A stretch of DNA of 64,000 nucleotides from Aliidiomarina haloalkalitolerans (GCF_003987315.1 NZ_PIPI01000002.1:62001-126000), one strand, 5' to 3'. Positions 51,658-62,444 are shown, counted from the first letter of the stretch. Numbers and translations: made by a program. Notes: generated by a model from the sequence alone, not told the origin.

Positions 51658-53066
51658 GACCGTTCCCGTGGCAGTGATATGGTCACTTTGAGGCCGCCGA
51701 GCGCACTTGGTTCCGCGCGAATGTCGCCTTGGTGCGCTTGCAAAATTTGACGGCTAATCGCTAAGCCCAAGCCACTGCCGCCTGTGCTGCGTTGGCGATG
51801 CGACTCAGTCCGATAGAAGCGTTCAAAAAGATGTTCAAGATGTTCGGTAGCAACACCTGGGGCGCTGTCTTCAACCTCAATAAGCACCGCAGTGCCACTT
51901 GTTGTCAGGGTCACCTGAATCACGCCAGGCGCTTGGGTATAACGTAGGCTATTTTGGAGCAAATTCTGCAGTGCTTGTTGCAAGCGTGCCGAGTCTGCAA
52001 ACACAGTGATCTCAGCCGCAGCTGTGGCAGTGAAACGCAGTTCGAGTTGCTGTTGCTGCGCAAGCGGTTGGAATTGTGCGATCTGCTGCTCAAGCCACGC
52101 GCGAATGGCAAGGCTTCGACGTTGGTAACTCATGCCGCCGGCTTGAGCCTGCGCCAAGGTGTCGATGTCGGCGACCAAACGAGTTAACTGCTCGGTTTGC
52201 TGTTGCAAACGTGCACAGAGCACCCGATCGGGCTCACGAATGCCATCTTCAACAGCTTCAAGCTCACCTTTCAGCACAGTTAAAGGAGTACGCAGTTCAT
52301 GCGCAATATCGGCCATAAATGCGCGCCGCTGTTGCTCGGTATTATTGAGGGTCGTAGCCATACTTTGCAGCGCTCGCGCAAGTTCAGCAATGTCATCACG
52401 TTGTTCACTACCCAATAGCCGTGGACTCAATTCGCTACTGTAGTTCCCCGCCGCAATCTCTTGGGTGGTGCGTTTTAATAACGCTAAACGCGCACGCAAC
52501 TGACTGGCAATGAGCCATGCAACCAAGGCACCGACCAATAGCGCTAAGGCGCCTGCCCAGAGCAAGGATTGCATTTGCTGCTCGCGAAAGACTTCGTCGA
52601 GCGGCTGCATTTGGCTGGTCGGCAGCTCCGTGCTTAAGGTCGCAATAATTTGCCCTTCGGCAAGCACTAACACCGACACGGGTTCACGAATATCCGGCCC
52701 GAAAATGCGCTCGCCACTAACAGTTTCAAGCGTGAGCGCGCTAAAACTCAGTTCCGGGTCAAGGTTGACTCGTTCCGGATTAATCACCGAATCGCGTTGA
52801 ATGGTTTGAATCACTTGACGCCAAAGTTCGCGCTCGGAAAACTCAGCGCGGACGCGAGCCGGCATTTGCCGATGAATGGTTTCATAATATTCCGACAACA
52901 CCACCGCAACTTGCTGCAAACGCCGTTGCTCTTGTTCGGCCAAGTAGTCGGAGAAATTCTGCAAGAAGTAGCTGCGCACACCGAGCAACACCACAATCAC
53001 CAGAAACACTCCGGTACCGGCAATGGCTAAAAAAAGCTGTTGTTGGGTGCTTAAGCGACGCAGCAA
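51654..53066 (-). CDS. Sensor histidine kinase, BaeS-like
   Basis: 470 residues with a TTG start (53066) and only a weak Shine-Dalgarno, 6 bp after ubiK, so translation may depend on coupling to ubiK. Helix 1 (about 10-30), a periplasmic sensor region (about 31-165), helix 2 (about 168-188), HAMP, HisKA with the phospho-acceptor His in HELRTPLTVL (about 256) and HATPase (LQNLLQNSLRYT N-box, GSGLGLAIS). It phosphorylates the overlapping regulator in response to an envelope signal. The EF-hand gene downstream makes a cation or envelope-damage cue plausible. Confidence 0.93.
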   Translation of the reverse strand: MLRRLSTQQQLFLAIAGTGVFLVIVVLLGVRSYFLQNFSDYLAEQEQRRLQQVAVVLSEYYETIHRQMPARVRAEFSERELWRQVIQTIQRDSVINPERVNLDPELSFSALTLETVSGERIFGPDIREPVSVLVLAEGQIIATLSTELPTSQMQPLDEVFREQQMQSLLWAGALALLVGALVAWLIASQLRARLALLKRTTQEIAAGNYSSELSPRLLGSEQRDDIAELARALQSMATTLNNTEQQRRAFMADIAHELRTPLTVLKGELEAVEDGIREPDRVLCARLQQQTEQLTRLVADIDTLAQAQAGGMSYQRRSLAIRAWLEQQIAQFQPLAQQQQLELRFTATAAAEITVFADSARLQQALQNLLQNSLRYTQAPGVIQVTLTTSGTAVLIEVEDSAPGVATEHLEHLFERFYRTESHRQRSTGGSGLGLAISRQILQAHQGDIRAEPSALGGLKVTISLPRERS

Positions 53067-53072
53067 TGGCGT

Positions 53073-53324
53073 TTACTCTTGGTTGCTTTTGCCATCGAGG
53101 GCATCGAGGCGATCTTCGAGCTCTTCGACGCGCTTGCGCAGGCGCATCACGAGCTCCTGCTGAATATCCATTTCTTCACGGGTCACGACATCGAGTTTGC
53201 CTAACTGCGACTGTACCGCTTGTTTAACTTTCAATTCGATATTGTCAGCCGCTTCACGCACACCTGCAGGAATGCTGGCGGTAATTTGGCGGGCAATTTG
53301 TTCAATTTTCTTAGGGTCGATCAT
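53073..53324 (-). CDS. ubiK: Ubiquinone biosynthesis accessory factor UbiK
   Basis: 83 residues, BMFP domain: an amphipathic N-terminal part (MIDPKKIEQIARQIT) and a C-terminal coiled coil (MDIQQELVMRLRKRVEELE). UbiK trimers help assemble the soluble ubiquinone biosynthesis complex with UbiJ and lipids. It directly precedes the sensor kinase gene (6-bp gap), an unusual neighbour for this gene. Divergent from rep. Confidence 0.93.
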   Translation of the reverse strand: MIDPKKIEQIARQITASIPAGVREAADNIELKVKQAVQSQLGKLDVVTREEMDIQQELVMRLRKRVEELEDRLDALDGKSNQE

Positions 53325-53498
53325 ACAGTTACACTCTTTTCAGCAGTTTTATTCGTGGTTTCATTCGCGTCTTTATTACCTGATTATTTACTATAGCACG
53401 GGCTGATTGGCGAGCGTATTGCTATATTCTCAGCGCAACTCTCGTTACAATACCGGCTCCTTTGTTTTCCCGTTGATCACTAGCAGGACCTGTGCGAC

Positions 53499-55520
53499 AT
53501 GCAACTCAACCCACAACAGCAAGCAGCCGTGGAATACATTAGTGGCCCAACTTTGGTGCTCGCTGGTGCTGGTAGTGGCAAAACCCGCGTGATCACCGAA
53601 AAGATTGCCTATCTAGTCAATAGTGCCGGCTATAAACCACATCATATAGCTGCAGTGACCTTTACTAATAAGGCCGCCCGCGAAATGCGCGAGCGCATCA
53701 GTTTGCGTTTAGGTCGGAAGAATTGTCGTGGGCTGCGCGTCTCCACTTTCCATACGCTTGGTCTCGACATGATCCGACGCGAAGTTAGCATGCTTGGCTT
53801 CAAACCTGGCTTTTCATTGTTTGATGATCAAGACAGTTTTGCGCTGCTCAATGCTTTATCGGAAGATAGCATCGACGGTGACAAAGCAATTTTGCAGCGC
53901 TTGCAGCAAAAGATTAGCCACTGGAAGAACGCGATGTTGCTACCTGAGCAGGTACAACCAACGCCTGGCGACGCTGAAGAACAGCTTTTTGCTGAACTCT
54001 ACACGGCCTACCAACGCAACATGAAAGCCTGCAATGCGCTCGACTTTGACGACCTGATCTTGTTGCCAACCTTGCTCTTACAACAAGTTCCAGAAGTGCG
54101 CCAGCGCTGGCAACAGCGTATTCGCTATCTCCTCGTCGACGAATATCAAGACACCAATAGTAGCCAGTATCAGTTAGTGCGCTTGCTCGTCGGCGAACGA
54201 GCTCGCTTTACCGTGGTGGGCGACGACGATCAGAGTATTTACTCATGGCGCGGCGCACAGCCAGAAAACTTAGGATTACTGCAGCAACATTTTCCAAGTT
54301 TAAAAGTGATCAAACTTGAACAAAATTACCGTTCGGTTGGGCGCATTCTAAAAAGTGCCAACATCTTAATTGCGAATAATCCGCACTTGTTTGAAAAGAA
54401 ATTAGTGTCGTCCATGCAGTACGGCGACCCGTTGCGCGTGATTTACGGCAAGAACGAAGAGAACGAAGCCGAACGCGTGGTGGCCGAAATTATACGTGAG
54501 CGCTTTTTAGACAATACCCGCTATGGTGACTACGCCATTCTCTATCGTGGTAATCATCAATCGCGCTTGTTTGAAAAGGCGCTGATGAACAACCGTATCC
54601 CTTACAAAATTACTGGTGGGCAATCATTTTTTGCGCGCGCGGAAATCAAAGATATTCTGGCTTACTTGCGTTTAGTGGTGAACCCCGACGACGACAATGC
54701 GTTTTTGCGGATCGTGAACACCCCGCGTCGTGGCATCGGCCCGCAAACCATGGAACGAATTGGCGAGTTTGCCCATCAGGAAAAGCTGAGTTTATTTGCC
54801 GCAGCTTTGCATCCCGGCTTAAAAACGATTTTGGCCACCCGTGCTTACCAAGACTTACAACAGTTTTGTCAGCTGATTCAACATGCGGCGCGCGAGTCTG
54901 ATTCGGGTGAACAGCACGCCACCACTGCGGTGAAACAGCTCTTGCAAGACATTCACTACGAAGACTGGTTGTTTGAAACCAGTGGCAGCCCGACGGCGGC
55001 GGAAATGCGCATTAAAAACGTCAACGAGCTCTACCGTTGGGTTAGTGAAATGCTGATGGGCAACGACGACAACGAGCCGATGTCGTTGGAGCAAGTCGTA
55101 GCGCGTTTAGTGTTACGCGACATGCTTTCGCGCCAAGAAGAAGACGAAGACGGCGACCAAGTGCAACTTATGACGTTACACGCCTCTAAAGGACTCGAGT
55201 TTCCTTATGTTTTCCTCGTCGGTATGGAAGAAGGCCTGCTGCCGCATCAAACCAGTATCGATAATGACGATATTGAAGAAGAGCGGCGGTTAGCCTACGT
55301 TGGCATTACTCGCGCCCAACAAAAGCTCGTCTTTACGCTGGCAAAAGAGCGTCGCCAATACGGGGAAGTCATAAGGCCAGAAGTGAGTCGCTTTTTAATG
55401 GAGTTGCCACAGGACGATATTGAGTGGGAAGACCAACGTAAACCGGAGTCATTAGAACAAAAGCAACAACGAACGGAGTCGAATGTAGCGCGTTTGCGGG
55501 CAATGTTGCGAGGGTCTTAG
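53499..55520 (+). CDS. rep: ATP-dependent DNA helicase Rep
   Basis: 673 residues, the size of E. coli Rep. A 3'-5' superfamily 1 helicase that clears proteins ahead of replication forks. Motif I AGAGSGKT (about 22-29), motif II DEYQD (about 213), motif [16 protein letters not shown], motif [11 protein letters not shown] and motif [13 protein letters not shown] are all intact. The 4-bp overlap with the convergent GGDEF-EAL gene suggests no room for a terminator between them. Confidence 0.97.
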   Translation: MQLNPQQQAAVEYISGPTLVLAGAGSGKTRVITEKIAYLVNSAGYKPHHIAAVTFTNKAAREMRERISLRLGRKNCRGLRVSTFHTLGLDMIRREVSMLGFKPGFSLFDDQDSFALLNALSEDSIDGDKAILQRLQQKISHWKNAMLLPEQVQPTPGDAEEQLFAELYTAYQRNMKACNALDFDDLILLPTLLLQQVPEVRQRWQQRIRYLLVDEYQDTNSSQYQLVRLLVGERARFTVVGDDDQSIYSWRGAQPENLGLLQQHFPSLKVIKLEQNYRSVGRILKSANILIANNPHLFEKKLVSSMQYGDPLRVIYGKNEENEAERVVAEIIRERFLDNTRYGDYAILYRGNHQSRLFEKALMNNRIPYKITGGQSFFARAEIKDILAYLRLVVNPDDDNAFLRIVNTPRRGIGPQTMERIGEFAHQEKLSLFAAALHPGLKTILATRAYQDLQQFCQLIQHAARESDSGEQHATTAVKQLLQDIHYEDWLFETSGSPTAAEMRIKNVNELYRWVSEMLMGNDDNEPMSLEQVVARLVLRDMLSRQEEDEDGDQVQLMTLHASKGLEFPYVFLVGMEEGLLPHQTSIDNDDIEEERRLAYVGITRAQQKLVFTLAKERRQYGEVIRPEVSRFLMELPQDDIEWEDQRKPESLEQKQQRTESNVARLRAMLRGS

Positions 55521-58171
55521 GTTGCCGTCACCGTCTTTGTCGGAGATTCGGCTAGTTTGCCGGTGTTCTTCGTTTTTTGACTAACGACTTGCTGTGGTAA
55601 TGGCAAAGTTCCAGCTTCACCGAGCAAATTCCCCTGTCCGATGCGCACTCCAAGCTCAAGCAGCACATCAATTTGCTCTTCTGTTTCAATGCCTTCCGCG
55701 GTGAGCTCAATACATAAATCCTGACACAGGGTCACGATGTGGCGAACCATGGCTTGGGCGCGTTCTTTGTGGCCAACCTGCTTAATAAAACGACGATCGA
55801 GCTTAATAATGTCGAACGGGAAGTTGTAAATAAAATGCAATGGCCCTGTCGTGCGGCCAAAGTCGTCCAATGCCAGCGTAAAACCAGCGTCTTTTAACTT
55901 CCGCAGGCTAGCCATAATGCGCCGTGAGTCTTCCTGCTGTAGCGCTTCCTCACCAAACTCTAAGACAATTTTGTCAAATTGAGCTTGGGCTTCTGTTGCT
56001 GTGTCAATTAGCGCTTGAATATGGCGCGGGCGCAATAAGTGCTGCACGCACAAGTTGACATGGACTGGAGCGCAGTCGGACTTACTCTGACACACACTTT
56101 TTTGCAGCTTAATGGCATGCTCAAGCACCCAACGGTCAATTTCTATAATTGCTCCCGAGCGTTCCGCCAAGGCCAAGAACTCACTTGGAAGAATGGTATT
56201 TTCACCACGCTGCCAACGAACCAACGCTTCGTAGGCAACCACTTGACGCTGCGACTCATCACCCGCCAGTTGATAAATAGGTTGCATCCACAGTAGGAAG
56301 TCTTTCTTCGCTTGTGCGTGACGCAGCGCCATTTCTTGATTTAAAGCGGTCACCAAACCATTGCGAATGGCTTCATCGAAAATCACATACCGGCCACGCC
56401 CCATACTTTTCGCTTCGTACATAGCCGCGTCTGCGTCGCGCAGTAGGCGGTCGACCGAATCATCCGGCCCATGGCTGGTAGCAATACCGATACTCGCACC
56501 CGAAAAGTGCTGCTGACCATTCAGCTCAAACGGTTCTTTCATCACATCGATAATACGCGTTGCCACGTCTTTCGCGTCATCCAAGGTTTTAATCGGCTCA
56601 AGTAAAATAACGAACTCATCACCACCCAAGCGAGCTAAAAAATCGAGCTCACGAATAGCACTGTTAATCCGTCGACTCACTTCCAGTAGGAACAAGTCAC
56701 CCGCTGAGTGTCCTAAGGTGTCATTAATATTTTTGAAGCGGTCGAGGTCAACGAAAAGCAAAGCGAAGTTTTCTTCCGGATGGCGCTTCTGACGCAACAG
56801 TGCGGTTTTCACCCGCTCACTAAACATGGCGCGGTTCGGTAAACCTGTAAGCGTGTCATGGTGCGCATCGTGAAACAGCTTTGCTTCGATTTCCTTCCGA
56901 CGTTCAATTTCTTCAACGAGCTCTTCGGTGCGTTCGGCAATCCGACGCTCGAGGAACGTATTCGCTTTCGCCAACTGCTCAGCCGCCCGTCGACGTTCAA
57001 TTGCAACCGAGACATGGTGTGCAACGAAATTCAGTAGCTCGAGATCTTCAGGTGAAAACGACTTGTCTTTGGAATAGGTTTGGGTTGCAATCACGCCAAA
57101 GGTTTTACCGTCCACCATCAGCGGTGAACCTAACCATTGGTACGCCAATTGACCACGCGATTCGGAAACCGCAATCTCACCTTTGGCAACCAGTGCATCA
57201 CGAACTTTACGGTCAACAAACAAAGGTTTACGCGAGCGAATAACGTACTCAGTTAAGCCTTTTTGCAAACTGCGCTGCTTCGCTTTGAAGCCACTTTCAT
57301 CGACATAATACGGAAAGTAAACCTGCTGACGATTCTCTGTCATTAACGCGATAAAGAAGTTATCGACCGTTATTAAGCGCGACACCTCGCGATGCAATGC
57401 CTGATAAAAGCTTTGCATATCCGCTGCAGAGTTAGTCAATTCAGAGATTGAGTACAGTACGGCATTTTGCAGCTCTGCTTTCTCGCGGTCGACAATCTCT
57501 TTGCGCAAATTTTTGTTGATACTGCTGAGCTCAGCCGTACGCTTGGCAACTTGTGACTCGAGGAATTCGCGTTGCCGGAAGCGCTCTAAAGCGTTCACTA
57601 CGTGCTGCGACACGAACATCAGCAGCTCAAGGTCTTCGTTACCGTAACGTACCTCTTCTTCATAACTCTGGACAACCATGGCGCCAATGAGCTCGTCGTT
57701 GGCAATGAGTGGCACACCAAGCCAGTCCACCGGCAATGAGCCAAGGAATCGAATCTCACCCTCTTCAACCAACTGCTCAATATGTGATTTCGGTGCTAAT
57801 AAGGGCTGGCCGCTACGCAAAATATAACCCGTCATGCCACGCATTAGGTTTTCAACGGGGATCTCCGCAATGGTACGAGCGTCGTCGTATTGGTCGACAA
57901 AATACGGGAAGTTGAACGTTTTGCGGTCTTCGGAGTAAACACAAATGTAGAAGTTCTTGGCTGCCATCAGCTTGCCAATAATGCGATGGACCGAGGTATA
58001 GATTTGATCCATGTTTTGCGCGGAGGCTGCTAATTCGGAAATGCGAAAGAGCGCCTGCTGAATCACTTCAGCTTGACGGTATTTTTGCGTCAGTATTTTT
58101 AATCGGGCGACAACCTTCTCGAGTCGCCGAATTGTCATTGACGAATGATTCTCTTCCGCCGCAGCACTCAT
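55517..58171 (-). CDS. GAF-GAF-GGDEF-EAL cyclic-di-GMP protein
   Basis: 884 residues, cytoplasmic, no membrane segments. Two GAF domains (about 30-200 and 230-400), each with a SPLMV..IG or [13 protein letters not shown] core and a coiled linker between. The diguanylate cyclase domain has an intact GGDEF motif (about 515). In the phosphodiesterase domain (about 630-860) EAL is present (YEALVRW, about 647), as are DDFG and AEGIE. The loop after DDFG, usually (T/S)GYSSL, reads RTTGPL, and VNLS reads VNLC. Synthesis of c-di-GMP is likely; hydrolysis is uncertain. The 229-bp gap upstream holds a terminator (58325-58352) and otherwise no clear feature. Confidence 0.93.
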   Translation of the reverse strand: MSAAAEENHSSMTIRRLEKVVARLKILTQKYRQAEVIQQALFRISELAASAQNMDQIYTSVHRIIGKLMAAKNFYICVYSEDRKTFNFPYFVDQYDDARTIAEIPVENLMRGMTGYILRSGQPLLAPKSHIEQLVEEGEIRFLGSLPVDWLGVPLIANDELIGAMVVQSYEEEVRYGNEDLELLMFVSQHVVNALERFRQREFLESQVAKRTAELSSINKNLRKEIVDREKAELQNAVLYSISELTNSAADMQSFYQALHREVSRLITVDNFFIALMTENRQQVYFPYYVDESGFKAKQRSLQKGLTEYVIRSRKPLFVDRKVRDALVAKGEIAVSESRGQLAYQWLGSPLMVDGKTFGVIATQTYSKDKSFSPEDLELLNFVAHHVSVAIERRRAAEQLAKANTFLERRIAERTEELVEEIERRKEIEAKLFHDAHHDTLTGLPNRAMFSERVKTALLRQKRHPEENFALLFVDLDRFKNINDTLGHSAGDLFLLEVSRRINSAIRELDFLARLGGDEFVILLEPIKTLDDAKDVATRIIDVMKEPFELNGQQHFSGASIGIATSHGPDDSVDRLLRDADAAMYEAKSMGRGRYVIFDEAIRNGLVTALNQEMALRHAQAKKDFLLWMQPIYQLAGDESQRQVVAYEALVRWQRGENTILPSEFLALAERSGAIIEIDRWVLEHAIKLQKSVCQSKSDCAPVHVNLCVQHLLRPRHIQALIDTATEAQAQFDKIVLEFGEEALQQEDSRRIMASLRKLKDAGFTLALDDFGRTTGPLHFIYNFPFDIIKLDRRFIKQVGHKERAQAMVRHIVTLCQDLCIELTAEGIETEEQIDVLLELGVRIGQGNLLGEAGTLPLPQQVVSQKTKNTGKLAESPTKTVTAT

Positions 58172-58324
58172 TGCTTCTCACTTGCCGTAGATAGAATATA
58201 TTGTTTTTTTACTCGGCACTGGCTTGCATTTAACTCATCATGAGCTTAACAAGCAAAACAACTTTCAGTATATATTGACTACACAAGAAAGCAACGAATT
58301 TGTTAAGTGGATGTTACAGAAACA

Positions 58325-58352
58325 AAAAACCGCTCACAAGGAGCGGTTTTTT
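58325..58352. terminator. Terminator after the cytochrome c5-like gene
   Basis: AAAAAACCGCTC / GAGCGGTTTTTT with a 5-nt loop, symmetrical. On the minus strand it lies about 49 nt past the cytochrome gene stop (58401). Confidence 0.92.
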
Positions 58353-58400
58353 AAATATCATTCTCGCTTTTTGACAGCTAAAAATCAGCAACGTTCAGGC

Positions 58401-58838
58401 TTATAGGCCTTCGATCATGTACTCAATCGCTGCTTCAATTTCTTCGTCAGTACAGTTCATGCAGCCGCCACGTGGAGGCATTGCATTGAAGCCGTTAATA
58501 GAGTGCTCAAGCAGAACATCCATGCCTTGCGCTAAACGGTCAGTCCAGTCGTCTGCGTTACCTTTGCGCGGAGCACCGAGCACGCCAGACGTATGACACG
58601 CCGCACACGCTTGGTTATAAACTTGTTCTGCCGAACGACCACCTTCTGCGGCCTGCTGACCATTTGCTTGCGCTGTTTCGTCACCAGCTAAGCGAACTTT
58701 CGCCACCGGCTTAATACGCTCAGCAATGGCTTCGCGAGACATGTCTTGTGCAGACATCGCCATGACACCACCTGCTACGGCAATACCCGCAACAACAGTT
58801 ACAACTTTTTTCCAACTTAACAGATTTGACAACTTCAC
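58401..58838 (-). CDS. Cytochrome c5 family protein
   Basis: 145 residues. Signal-anchor N-terminus (about 10-30, VVTVVAGIAVAGGVMA), then a mono-haem cytochrome c domain with CAACH (haem attachment, about 80-84), the axial Met in FNAMPPRGGC (about 119) and the extra CMNC cysteine pair typical of c5. A periplasmic electron carrier. Stands alone, divergent from dinB. Confidence 0.92.
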   Translation of the reverse strand: MKLSNLLSWKKVVTVVAGIAVAGGVMAMSAQDMSREAIAERIKPVAKVRLAGDETAQANGQQAAEGGRSAEQVYNQACAACHTSGVLGAPRKGNADDWTDRLAQGMDVLLEHSINGFNAMPPRGGCMNCTDEEIEAAIEYMIEGL

Positions 58839-59011
58839 GGCCTTCTCCTGATCGATTCAGTGGCGATTATCTCAAATTCTGAGATAGGTTTGCGGCGATT
58901 ATAACGCCAAAATTCTTTGGATGAAACTCTTGTGACTAAGAATTGTGTTAACATTGCCGTCACCTTTAAAACGATACGCAGCCCAATTCGGTTCAATCTT
59001 CGGTGCACGTT

Positions 59012-60112
59012 ATGGCAACAACGCGAGTGCGGAAAATCGCCTTGCTCGATCTCGATGCTTTCTTCGCTGCAGTCGAAGTGCTCGATAACCCAGAACTCCG
59101 TAACCAGCCATTTGCGGTTGGCGGCGGTGGTGAGCGCGGGGTTGTGGCAACCTGCAACTATCTTGCTCGGCAATTTGGTGTGCGCAGTGCAATGCCCGGT
59201 CATCAAGCACGCAAGCTTTGCCCACAACTTATTTTCGTTAAGCCTAACATGGCAAAATACAAAGCCATGTCGAAGCGCGTTTATGAAATTTTATTACGCT
59301 ACACCGACTTAGTTGAACCGGCATCGATTGACGAATTTTATCTTGATTTGACCGCCAATACAGCCTTTCAAGGGAGTGCAACACGCACACTCGAAGCCAT
59401 TCGTAGTGAGTTACGAAGCATCGGTATTACTGCCTCAGCCGGTGTTTCTAGTCAGAAAATGGTAGCGAAAATTGCGTCCGAAGAAAACAAGCCGGACGGT
59501 CAGTTTGTTGTTCCACCCGAGCAAATAGTGAACTATTTAGCGGCTTTGCCGATTCGGCGAATTCCTGGCGTTGGGCCGAAAAGCCAAGAGCGATTAGCGG
59601 CAGCTGGCTTTAATGTTGTTCGCGACATTCAACAGTGCGATCCGGCGAAACTGCAACGACTATTGGGTGACCATGCTGGCATGTTGCTGTTTCAGCGCTG
59701 CCTTGGTGTCGATGACCGGCCGGTAAGCCTCTCGCGCACCCGCAAACAAATCAGTGTTGAGGAAACCCTGCACCGCGACTTCCATCACGTCAAAGAAGCG
59801 GAGCGATTTTTGGAAACCACTTTACTTCCGGCATTACGCAAAAGATTGCAGCAGGTGTCGGAGTACAAACACATGGAGAACCTGCGCTGGCAAGATATCC
59901 GTGCCAAAGCACAAACGGTCAAACTGAAGTTTCATGACTTTAATCAAACCACGGTCAGCAAGGTGTCGAACCGGGTTTCACCGGCACTGTATTATCAGTT
60001 ACTGCAAGAAGCTTGGCCGCGCAGCCGAGACCGTTCTGTCCGTTTATTGGGACTCGGCATTACTCTTCCGGATCCGGATGAACAGCGTCAGTTAGAGTTG
60101 GACCTGGAATAA
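59012..60112 (+). CDS. dinB: DNA polymerase IV (DinB, Y-family)
   Basis: 366 residues from the ATG at 59012; a GTG three codons upstream (59003) is an alternative and neither has a clear Shine-Dalgarno. Translesion polymerase. Catalytic motifs LDLDAFFAAVE (about 12-22) and SIDEFYLDLT (Asp-Glu about 105-106), then the helix-hairpin-helix IPGVGPKSQERL (about 185) and the little-finger domain. The motif FYLD replaces the more usual AYLD. No LexA box was seen in the 173-bp upstream gap. Its last 53 bp overlap the convergent S46 gene. Confidence 0.95.
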   Translation: MATTRVRKIALLDLDAFFAAVEVLDNPELRNQPFAVGGGGERGVVATCNYLARQFGVRSAMPGHQARKLCPQLIFVKPNMAKYKAMSKRVYEILLRYTDLVEPASIDEFYLDLTANTAFQGSATRTLEAIRSELRSIGITASAGVSSQKMVAKIASEENKPDGQFVVPPEQIVNYLAALPIRRIPGVGPKSQERLAAAGFNVVRDIQQCDPAKLQRLLGDHAGMLLFQRCLGVDDRPVSLSRTRKQISVEETLHRDFHHVKEAERFLETTLLPALRKRLQQVSEYKHMENLRWQDIRAKAQTVKLKFHDFNQTTVSKVSNRVSPALYYQLLQEAWPRSRDRSVRLLGLGITLPDPDEQRQLELDLE

Positions 60113-62261
60113 TCGCTTCGCCATGTAAATAACAACCTTCTTCAGTTTCGCTAAAACCAAGCTCTTCGAGTAATTCATTGGCTTGATAAACGTAACGCAA
60201 CAGCCACAGTAAGTAGCGAACATCGGCGTGAATCAGTCGATGACGCTCCGCAGAAAATAACCAGTCGCTCAGAATTGCGGGCGTGGTGCTGTCAAAGACC
60301 AAGCCAATAAGCTCGCCTTTTGCGTTCAGAGTCGGACTGCCGGAGCTACCGCCTGTACCATCTGCCGTCGACAAGAAATTTAAGGTCAGTTCATCCATGT
60401 TATTCGCCAAACAGCCTGCACCGTGCACTGCGACAGCCGCATGCATCGCAAATGGCAGCTCATACCGCTCCGCACTACCAGCTAAATTAAACAACGAACT
60501 CATGGTGGTTTTGCTTGTGCCTTCGGTAACCGCTGTCACCTGACCTCGACTTAAACGATACGTTCGGTTGGCATTGTCTGCCAAGCGATTTTGTTGTGCT
60601 CGCTTAAACTGGCGCAAGCCCCTGTACCACAAAGCATTGCCTTGTTGCTCAAGACCTCGCAGTTCACGTTCAAGCAAATCCCATTCTAAGCGACTGTCTG
60701 CTGTCGTCACGGAAAATTGAATCCAGGCGTCAGAGCTGCGTCGCAAGTCAGTCAAGTTGGCACCCATAAGCGCTTCGATCGTGTCACTATCGTGTAATTG
60801 CGTCGACGCATAAATCTGGGTCACGAACTCGCGCAACTCTGACTCGGAAGCATGATTGTCGAGTTGAAAGAATTCCCGAATAAAGCCAATTTTTTGATTT
60901 TCCGGAAGTTTCTCGTGCGCTAACAGCAGCGACACAAGCAGCTCTATTTCGACTGAGCGGTCAAACTGTCGTTGTAAACTTAATAGCTGTGATCGTAATG
61001 CGGGAATTTGTTGCACTTGATAACCACGAGTGCGACGATCATCGGGCCGATTTGCTTCTTGCGCAAGGCGATACAAATGTTGTGCGATTGCTGGCAAGCG
61101 CAGTTCTTGAAAGAAACTCCACCACAACTGGCGCTGGATATGATTTTCGCGAGAGGTTATGGCCCGCTGCAATAATGCCAAACTTTGTTGATACTGGTCG
61201 CCCCGCTCCTGCGCCTGCAGCCATTGCTGATAATCATTTTGAGCCATGGTTAACTGCGTCAATATCGACTCATGTTCACCCTCTTCGAGCATGCCCAGAT
61301 AATTCTGTAACCGATTACCCCAGCGCACGCGCGTGGGTGCGTAACGCAGCGCAACCTCAGGGTTATCAAGAGCGAACGAATTAACGATAGTCAGCCAAGA
61401 TTGTAAATAACGAATAGCGTTTGGGTAAAAATGTGTGAACGCCAATTGTGCCTCTGCAACCGGCCGATAGCGCTGGGTTACACCCGGAAAACCGGCCACA
61501 AATACATGTTCATTCTCCGCTGTCGCCGCAGGCGACAAAGGCAACCATTCCGGTGGTTGATAGGGTTTACCGTTTTCGTCATACACCCGAATTAATGCGA
61601 GATCGGCGCTATGACGCGGCCATTGCCAGTTATCTTCAACGCCGCCGAAATGCCCCACGGCAACGGGGGGCGCCCAAACTAAGCGAGCCTGCGGGAAAAC
61701 TCGATCCGCGACAAGTAAGTAACCTTGGCCGCCATAGTGCTCAACCACACGACACTGCACGTTCTTCTGTTGCTCACAGCGGCGTAAAACTTCGTTGCGG
61801 TTATTTGCAATTTGGTTAAACCGCGCTGCACCAGTGAGTCTTGGCGTGACACCTTGAAGGACCTGCTCGGTTACGTCGGTGCGGCTAAGAGTGACTTGCA
61901 CAGTGAAATCACGCGGAGCGCGAAGCTCGAGCTCTGGCCGCAGCCCTAAATAACCATCGCTAAAATAGTTTTGCTCGACCGTTGAACGATATTGCAGTAC
62001 TTCTAAGATACAGTGGTGGTTGGTTAGGACTAAACCGGTCGGCGAAACAAAGGTACCCGAACAACCGCCGACTTTGACTATCGCAGACGCTGGCGGAGGT
62101 GACCATGGCGGTTGTTGCTCAGGTAACCACAGCCCTTCTTCTGCAACGACTGTGTGTGCGGTCACGATCGTACTGAGCCAAATCGCCAACAGAATAGCAG
62201 CGGCACCGCAGACTTGAGCAGCTGCAGAAGCAAGCGATGGGCGTGTTCGGGCTAAATCCAT
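60060..62261 (-). CDS. S46 family peptidase (dipeptidyl aminopeptidase type)
   Basis: 733 residues with a signal peptide (1 to about 40). Chymotrypsin-like fold with a helical insertion. Catalytic His in LTNHHCILEV (about 77), Asp in the HSADLALIRVY region (about 219) and Ser in GTGGSSGSPTLN (about 644). NWQWPR (about 212-217) matches the N-terminus-binding Asn-Trp of DPP7/DPP11. The S1 position after FD, Gly in DPP7 and Arg in DPP11, reads Ser (VFDSTTPA). It removes dipeptides from oligopeptides in the periplasm; specificity uncertain. Divergent from purE. Confidence 0.92.
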   Translation of the reverse strand: MDLARTRPSLASAAAQVCGAAAILLAIWLSTIVTAHTVVAEEGLWLPEQQPPWSPPPASAIVKVGGCSGTFVSPTGLVLTNHHCILEVLQYRSTVEQNYFSDGYLGLRPELELRAPRDFTVQVTLSRTDVTEQVLQGVTPRLTGAARFNQIANNRNEVLRRCEQQKNVQCRVVEHYGGQGYLLVADRVFPQARLVWAPPVAVGHFGGVEDNWQWPRHSADLALIRVYDENGKPYQPPEWLPLSPAATAENEHVFVAGFPGVTQRYRPVAEAQLAFTHFYPNAIRYLQSWLTIVNSFALDNPEVALRYAPTRVRWGNRLQNYLGMLEEGEHESILTQLTMAQNDYQQWLQAQERGDQYQQSLALLQRAITSRENHIQRQLWWSFFQELRLPAIAQHLYRLAQEANRPDDRRTRGYQVQQIPALRSQLLSLQRQFDRSVEIELLVSLLLAHEKLPENQKIGFIREFFQLDNHASESELREFVTQIYASTQLHDSDTIEALMGANLTDLRRSSDAWIQFSVTTADSRLEWDLLERELRGLEQQGNALWYRGLRQFKRAQQNRLADNANRTYRLSRGQVTAVTEGTSKTTMSSLFNLAGSAERYELPFAMHAAVAVHGAGCLANNMDELTLNFLSTADGTGGSSGSPTLNAKGELIGLVFDSTTPAILSDWLFSAERHRLIHADVRYLLWLLRYVYQANELLEELGFSETEEGCYLHGEAIIPGPTLTDAVHPDPEE

Positions 62262-62371
62262 GTCCTTTCCTAGCTGAGGTTGACCGCTTCAATTGTACGC
62301 CAGTTTCGATGCGACCGGATTAAAATTACACATTTTTTTAACAGGCCTGTCGGCAGCCTTGTTTAGAATCC

Positions 62372-62401
62372 GTGCAAAAAACCCTCGGATGCTGCTATAA
62401 T
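62372..62401 (+). promoter_or_regulatory. Probable purE promoter
   Basis: -10 TATAAT (62396-62401) with a weak -35 GTGCAA (62372-62377) at 18-bp spacing. The leader is about 37 nt. I see no PurR-type box. Confidence 0.5.
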
Positions 62402-62444
62402 CCGCGCCTTAATTTTTCCGCAACCGCTACTGCAGGAGCAAACC

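Noticed and set aside
62262-62444. PurR operator or purine riboswitch before purE
   Set aside because: No CGAAAACGTTTTCG-type box and no conserved purine aptamer pattern; only a promoter could be supported.
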